This document shows positions 57,541 through 64,000 of a stretch of DNA of 64,000 nucleotides, in pieces. The DNA comes from Halictus rubicundus. Taxonomy: Eukaryota; Arthropoda; Insecta; Hymenoptera; Halictidae. Every line of letters starts with the position of its first letter. Positions within the stretch are counted from its first letter, which is position 1. A model generated the notes under the pieces. It was given only the letters and a program-made list of their open reading frames with translations, made no database searches and had not been told where the DNA came from. Location: contig NC_135152.1 in NCBI RefSeq assembly GCF_050948215.1, positions 3,568,310-3,632,309 of the forward strand. Direction: 5' to 3'. The translations under genes and the position numbers were made by a program.

Positions 57541-60500
57541 TACTTCATGCTAGCGAATACATCGCACTTTTAGAGTTAAATTAATTTTTGATGCTTTTTT
57601 AAATGCTGAACGTGATTTCGATGGTTCAAGAATGATCGTTAGATTGAGGGTCTTCATGCAAAATAAAAACGCTGTAACGGTGAATATTTAAAAATCTCAG
57701 CTTTCAACGTTAATAAAGTATACTGAAAAACAAACTGAACTTGTTCCTGTATTTAAGTGCAACTTACGCTTATTTAAGCATACACGTGAATAAACATCCG
57801 CAATTTAGCGACGACAGAAATAAATAATAATAAACCGTGCACGCACATGATTGTTTTAAACGCTGGGATGAATAGAGGAAAAGCAGGGCTTCGAATATGA
57901 AAACATTAAATTGTATGAACTTTATAATTACATTAAAGACACACACGGCTGGAACAGGGAAACGCTCGGACTTTGAATATTAAAACATAAAATCGTATAG
58001 AAATCACAGTAAAAAGCATAACGAACTCATCCTTCTCCCCCGTGAATTTTTTTAATTTATTGTCCCTCCTGAGAGTAACGCGAAGTATCTTCTGTATGAT
58101 TAAAAATTGAGATTACTAAACGTAGTCATAACAACGCTGCGGATTTTTCAGCATATTCTTCGTTTAATAATTTTAGTAAGTTGAAAATGACACAGTTCAT
58201 AGACTCTTTTAACCTTCCAATCTTTTGAAATTTCACCACTTTTGTTATAATCTTGTATCTTCTATGTAGAGTGCTTCCTTATAAAAAAAATCATGTGGAA
58301 AATGTAATTTTTACAAAAATATTCAACCAATGCAATATTTTGACCGTTCTCGACTGAACCCTCCACCCGACTAATTTTTTTTACTGTTCTAGGTCCTGAA
58401 GAAATCTAAAAAAATTCTGGAACACGTTTTGAAGTCCCTATTTTAATATATAATCGTTGGAACGTCAAACGTTTAAAGAATTAACGGGAAAAAATAAATA
58501 TTAGACAGGAAGAAATTCAAGGGTGAAATGTCGCTCCTGTCGAAGCGACACATGTTGCCCACGAAGGATTAAAACGAGCATCGACGGACCTCCCAGTAGT
58601 CTTTTCGTTAGAAACAGAGTCTCGAAGCTCGCGGTAGGCCCGAAAGCAATTAATCGTGCGAGCGCGAGCATCGTTGGTGACTTCTAAAGGCAAAATAATC
58701 GAGAGCGGAGGTTCGTTTCGGTCGCTGTCACGATTCCCGGTACAAAGGGGGTCGAAGGGGTGAACGCGAAGTCACGGGGGAGGGGCAAGTTTTGGGAAGA
58801 CACAGGGAGGGAGCACGGCTCGGTGGAACCCGTATTTCCATTCTCCGCGAGAGACCGACTGTGCGCGTAATACACAATAAGACGCAGAATATCGCGGAAC
58901 GCCGGCAATGTAATTAATTAAACGTCTCGCGGACTGTCAAAACGTCGTGAATTCAAACCTGCACGCCCGCCGAGTGGAACGATAGCTTTTAAACGTCCGT
59001 CTCTGACGAACAGGGAACCCCCACGGAATATTTAAACCTTGAAGGTCCCGGGCAATTTTTCATGTTCGTGGCATCGCGAGTCAACGTCAACCTGTCTGCT
59101 TCCCATGTGTATGCGACTCCGTTTCGCTCGTTTCTGCTTCGATCGCACTCGAAAATAGCTTATCCCACAGGTAATGCGAATTTTCATATTTTTGCGACCT
59201 GCGGAAGCAAAACTGACTTTTGCAAATCGTTTTCCTGCGGTAGAAGTACCTTTTCGTGTTTTCTATGATTTTTAAAACGACGCATCGACTGTTTCTTCTG
59301 TCTGGTGAGGGATTGCTCAGAATAATGCTTAAACGGAAGCTCGTTCGTCCCGGTAATTTCAACGAGAAAATGTTGAACGTGCCAAACGTTGATTGTTCAC
59401 TTTCTATTTCGTTACTCGAGTGACCTCCGCCAAAAATCCAATGAGATCAACCTCGATAATCGCCGGTAAAAATCCGAAAGAGGAATAATTCGGGTCGGCG
59501 GAAAAATCACTGCCGGGATTCGTTAAAACGGGAAATCAATGATTGAAATTGAGTTCCGCGGGTGCGGGCGCGACGCGGGGCGGAGCGGCGCGGCGCGATG
59601 CCATTATCGAAACACGTGCGACGCTGTATTAAAATTGTTGCCATTCGTTCGAGCGTCAATTCATTAATGCATCGTTTCTGGCTGGCCGGCGATAGCGCTG
59701 CGAACACGGAGAGAGATCACGATTCCGTCGAAATTATCGGCGAAGCGTTAGTCATTATCGAGTGTAACAATTTACGCGGCACACATTGCCGATTAAATTC
59801 TCATCCGGCCGTCCCTTCCTCTACTCGCCTCCTCCATTCCTACCTGTGCACACTCTCTCTCTCTCTCTGTTTCTCTCTTTCTCTCTTCGGTTCTCTTCTC
59901 TTGTCCCTCGGACCTCGGCGTTATTACTTTCGGCCTGCTCTTCGGGAAAATTTATAATGCCCGCGAGGGTGCTCGTCCGGAATGTCGTCCGGCGGAAAAA
60001 TGAAAATCGACGTCGTTTGGCCGCGTAACGCGTGTGACACGCGATTACGGGGCCGTCTAATTAACGAAACCGTCGCCGACCTACCCACACCCTCGGCACT
60101 CGCACTTGCCCGGGACGCGTGAATCATCCCGGCTCTACGCTCGTTAACGAACAATTCCCGCTGCTAAGCAGCGAAACGTGCGCCGCCGATTAAATTCGCA
60201 TTTTTTGGTCGCGTTATTATCTTCGACCCGTGAAATGCTACCCTGCACCGGCCGTTTTTCAAAACCAACTGCCCGCAACACCGACCGCCGCTTGAAAAAT
60301 CTGTCTTCTGCACCGTCGAACTGCTCTTCGCTTCGGCGCTAAGTTCGGAACTTGTTCTTTTGCGTTTGAGCAGGCCATAGAGTCTCTAGTGGAAAGTTGA
60401 TGGTGAAAGCAAACCAGAAAATGGACATGGCGACCTCGTAAATGAAAACCGTGACTAGTATCCGATTCATTGACAGATTACAGTGACACTTACAACCTGA

Positions 60501-61674
60501 CATTTACGTAGGTCCCCGACAAAAATGGCGACTATAAGGGAAGCCGGTGGTATTTTTCCGCCATAGTTACTTTCGCGTGGCAGCCCGCGACCTTTTCGCG
60601 TACCATTAACGTTTTGAAAGCGGCCAATCGCGGATCACGTTTTCAGCGTTCCCTGCTGAATGTTGAGCAGGGTTGCGAGGAGGTATGGGAGGAGGGTGTA
60701 TCCAGGGAGAGGTTTTTCCACTGAGAAAAACTCTCCCCCCGACTAATTCCCGTTTGAAGGCCCCTCGAGCCCCACCCCCTTCAGCCCGTTCCCCTTTCAT
60801 CCGTAGTTTAACGCGGCCGTTGCGCAGAGAATTTGTCCAGTCTATTATTCGTCGGCGTTCCCGTAAAAGCGAATTCGATCGTGCGGCTTAATTCGGCCGA
60901 GCACGACCTTGGCGTCCTACCATAAGGGAAAGAGAGAATGAGAGAGAGAGAGAAGAGAGATAGGTACCCTTCCAGCCTGGTAAACTTTCCGGTAGGTTGG
61001 AAGGTCAACTCGTCCTCGGGAGTTGGCATTCGTCGGCGTCGACGACGAGTCCCACGAATGAAATGGCTTACCGGATGAAAGGAGCCCGTCGTCCTAGACA
61101 ACAACCGCGTCGTCGTCGTCGTCCTCGTCCTCGTCCTCGTCGAATGAAAGGGTTGCCACACCGAGAAGAGACGGGGAAGGCAGGCAGAGTTGCTCGAGAG
61201 AGACCACCGTCGGAAAAAGACGGGAAACGTGTACGACAAGGGGGCCTAAGTGACAAGTTGAGGGATTGCCGCCGCGCCTACGCGGCTGCATTCTCTACGC
61301 AATCATCCTCGACGAGCCGGTATTCTCCGCGTTTTTGAATCCACCGGAGCTGCATCGCCCCTCCGAGACGCGAACGCAATCAGACAAATTCAACCCGCTT
61401 CTGTGTCCGCGACGCCATTGGCTGCCAATGGACCGGATTGCGCCGATTTAGAACGGTTCTAGCAGACTCTCGGCGATAACTCTTCCAGGACAACCATCGG
61501 AATTTGCTGACATTGATACGGACATTGTCCTGGGAGCTTCGTGATTAGACTTTACGCATTTATGGTAAAAATGTGTGGGTGCAATTTAGATCGGTAGATA
61601 GATTAAACGAATTTAAGAGCTGCAGCGTATAAGTTCCAGTTTATTATGAAATTTTAGCTCCTGTTCATTGCAAA
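57541..61674. other. Non-coding stretch
   Basis: A TAGACTGCGG-family copy (TAGATTGAGGGTCTTCATGC) lies at 57640. CT/GA tracts at about 59848-59885 and 60934-60962. CpG-containing from 58550 to 61450. Overlapping arginine-rich frames at 60808-61338 are composition-driven (CGTCGTCCTCGTC repeats). No exon recognised. Confidence 0.45.
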
Positions 61675-61850
61675 CAGCGCGGACAATCTTTATTTTGCAT
61701 AGTGGCCCACAGTCTATTCATTATACCGACCTACGGTTTGTAACTGTCGATTCTAATCCTGATAATTACGGCGGATTTTATGCATTTATGACCGAAGTGA
61801 CTGAACGAAACTGGAAATAGTAGGATTGAGGGAAATCACAAGAATGCCAA
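61675..61850. repeat. Two diverging copies of the TAGACTGCGG family
   Basis: The minus strand from 61717 reads TAGACTGTGGGCCACTATGC plus AAAATAAAGATTGTCCGC. The plus strand from about 61765 reads TACGGCGGATTTTATGCATT and continues TATGACC, and the later GTAGGATTGAGGGAAATCAC matches the flank of the insert at 45936. The two copies are about 50 bp apart and point away from each other. Confidence 0.6.
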
Positions 61851-63848
61851 TTATTTTGAGTATATCAAAATTATTACGGAGAGAGAGAGAGAGAGAGAAT
61901 TTTCTCTTTGTTTCCTTGCAATTGGCACAGGCCATTCTTATTCTGCACAATGACTTCCAGTTCAATCATAATGTATTCGGTCGTCCCGTAAGTTCGTTCC
62001 GTTTACCCTTGTACCATTTAAATTCTAAAAATAAAGTATGTAATCACCCTTTCGTTCCACAACCTCTTCTGACCTTTTTTGGCAAAGACATCATACCGTT
62101 ACTATAAAATTTCTGCAGTTTTTCATTAAAATACTTTTCAACGGTGAATAATATAAACATATCCACGGAACGAACTTATGGGACGACCCAATATATCGTA
62201 GCTACAACTGTCTGCTTACGTATGTAATATTCAGGACCGGCATAGATCGTGAATTTTTGGGAACGGAAGATGTTCGTTGGCAAATTAGCCAGGCCATAAT
62301 TCCAGCCGCGAACCGAACAGCCAGATTGTCATAGGCCGTTGTAGGGTCGATCGGATCGCGGCTAATAATTCGCCGGTTTTCGCGGCGCGTTTTCGAAAAC
62401 GACAGAGCTTCGCATTCGATTATGGCAGGCTTGTAGCGGCGACCCCCTTCGGGGAATTGCGGTGGCCGACACAGTGCAACCCTTCCTCTCAATCACTCTC
62501 TCTCTCTCTCTCTGTTTCTCTCGTTCTGTCATTCCTCTTTTGCATCATGCTGCCCCGCCGATCCCGATTCCGCCGGTAAAACAATGACGAATGCGTTCTC
62601 GTCGCGGCGCGGACACGCTTGTGCACAAGAGCATCGACAGCGAGAGCCGGGAAACACGGACGCGGAGCGGAGACACCCGGAAATGCGGGCTAACACGCGG
62701 CTGGCACCGCTCGAGATCGAGTTGCGGTGTTATCGAGACGGTTTCCTGTCGCTGTTGTACACGGACCGGTCTACGAGCGGACCGTGTCCAGACAAAACGA
62801 CCGGTCGCACCCGCCGCGAGAAGGTTCACGCACTGGAACCCGCCTCGTCTCGCTATTTCACTATATCTCGCTCTATATGGCTCTATACCTGCCACTCGTT
62901 CTCTGTAGTTTGCTTCTGTTGCCAGTAGACAGCGAATTTTTCCGCAAATTCCCATTTTTGTAAATTATTCTGTCGGGATTAGAACGGAGGGAAACATTTC
63001 CTTCACTCGGTTGAGGGTTCCTTGTTGTCGAAGTCAAACAATTGTACTGTTAATCCTCAGACAGTAGACGATTTTTACGATTTCACTGATTCCGCAATTT
63101 AGATTCACTCATACAGTTGTTTGTCAAATTTTTTAAGAATATTTTGTGAGGTACTTTATCTACATCTTTGTCTTTGATTTTCTTATTGTACTAAACTGAA
63201 CAGTTCCAAGTCGCGACCATTTGCGGACAAGGATTTCTAAAAATATTGATGTGTTAGTGCAAATGTTCCTGTCTGATTTCGTAATAAAATTCAACAAAGA
63301 ATATGGCACGAACTTTTGCACTGACCTAATACTAACAAATAATTGTCGCTCTGCAAAGTATTAACATACAGAAAAGATTGAGAAATTCTGTGTTTGTGTG
63401 TTATGAAAAACACCGGAGGATTGGAAATGAAAGGTTGTACGAATCGTCGCAAGATGGCGGCAGCGTCGAGTTAGACCACGACGAGTTCCGGGTCGCGAAA
63501 ATTGTACCGTCGTGCACGTCTCGCAGCAAGAACTTGAAATATAGGTTATATGCAGCCTCGCTCCGTGTCTCTCGAGGTTATACGCCATAATTCATCGCGG
63601 TGTAGTCGCTGGATCTCGCAAAAAACGCTCGTGAAAACGCGAGGTGAGGGACTAGCCTGTCGGCCATCTTGATTCCCGATTATCTCGCTGCGGTAGCCAT
63701 TGTACACGGCCACTGCCGTCGACCGAAACGCGTCGTAACGGTCGGATTTTATTTTCATTTCCCGCGGATTGAAAACCATTCCCGTTTTACGTTGTCTGCG
63801 CCGCGGGGAAGAGAGAAAAATACGGTTACACGTTGTGATCGCGCGTCG
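61851..63848. other. Non-coding stretch
   Basis: GA/CT tracts at about 61879 and 62488; CpG-containing from 62350 to 62900. Overlapping frames at 62545-62963 on both strands are shadows of that block. No exon recognised. Confidence 0.45.
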
Positions 63849-63852
63849 TTAA

Positions 63853-64000
63853 CCCTGAAACACGGCGACAGTGGTGCTGACGATTGAGAACTGAAATTAA
63901 CTCTCCGATGGCGGGTCCATCTGGACCCGGTAGTACCATCGTTCCATCTTAATTCTAATTTTCTAGCTAGGGAGTTCGAATAATAAGCTATTTGTGTTGA
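63853..64000. mobile_element. Possible TTAA-type MITE running off the window
   Basis: TTAA at 63849-63852 followed by CCCTGAAACACGG, and a palindrome GGGTCCATCTGGACCC at about 63915. This end layout is like the TTAA MITEs at 19649 and 26049. The other end lies outside the window, so this is tentative. Confidence 0.35.

Noticed and set aside
57541..64000. A tRNA or other structured RNA gene in the GC-rich blocks
   Set aside because: No T-loop GGTTCGAATCC-type box with a matching A box and acceptor stem was found by eye; absence cannot be proven without a covariance search.

Overview
The window looks like insect nuclear DNA, most likely from a hymenopteran such as a bee or relative. The reasons are: intron-split coding exons with GT-AG borders; abundant GA/CT microsatellites and CpG-containing blocks in otherwise AT-rich DNA; and a dense set of cut-and-paste DNA transposons of insect type (irritans-like mariner, Tc1-like, piggyBac-like, Transib-like). 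No prokaryotic operon, rRNA, tRNA or CRISPR array was seen. Placement below insect is inference.

Only one host gene is supported. It lies on the minus strand, with its last three exons at 8473-7655, 7384-7136 and 3796-3705. They join in matching phase and encode the C-terminal part of an extracellular-type protein with eight cysteines, a long charged low-complexity insert and a hydrophobic tail that looks like a GPI-anchor signal or short membrane segment. Its 5' exons were not found, so much or all of the remaining 55 kb may be its first intron(s) or an intergenic region.

Most of the rest is transposon and repeat territory. Main elements: a 1.3-kb long-TIR Tc1/mariner-superfamily element (8616-9923) inserted in a small MITE that has two more copies at 13141 and 27310; three Transib-like elements (23866-25487, 36268-38053, and 37085-38046 nested inside the second) whose ends start with CACAGTG and which have 5-bp target duplications; about nine TTAA-flanked (piggyBac-type) elements, two of them hosts for other insertions (31438-32477 carries a 168-bp-TIR element; 39606-41871 carries a 1.6-kb Tc1-like element); a piggyBac-like element with an N-terminal-only open frame (45936-47289); and a nearly intact irritans-like mariner (55901-57191) broken by one extra base in an A-run.

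A second theme is short tandem arrays with a period of about 170-200 bp. Seven loci with apparently unrelated sequence show it (15.6, 17.6, 22.2, 30.9, 34.8, 43.0 and 44.7 kb); the best preserved is a five-copy 188-bp array. A third is a dispersed motif, consensus TAGACTGCGGATTTTTATGC, in about nine copies on both strands, some paired as inverted ends. Coordinates of repeats and elements come from reading by eye; terminal bases of the exact TIR/TSD cases were checked base by base, the diverged ones are approximate.
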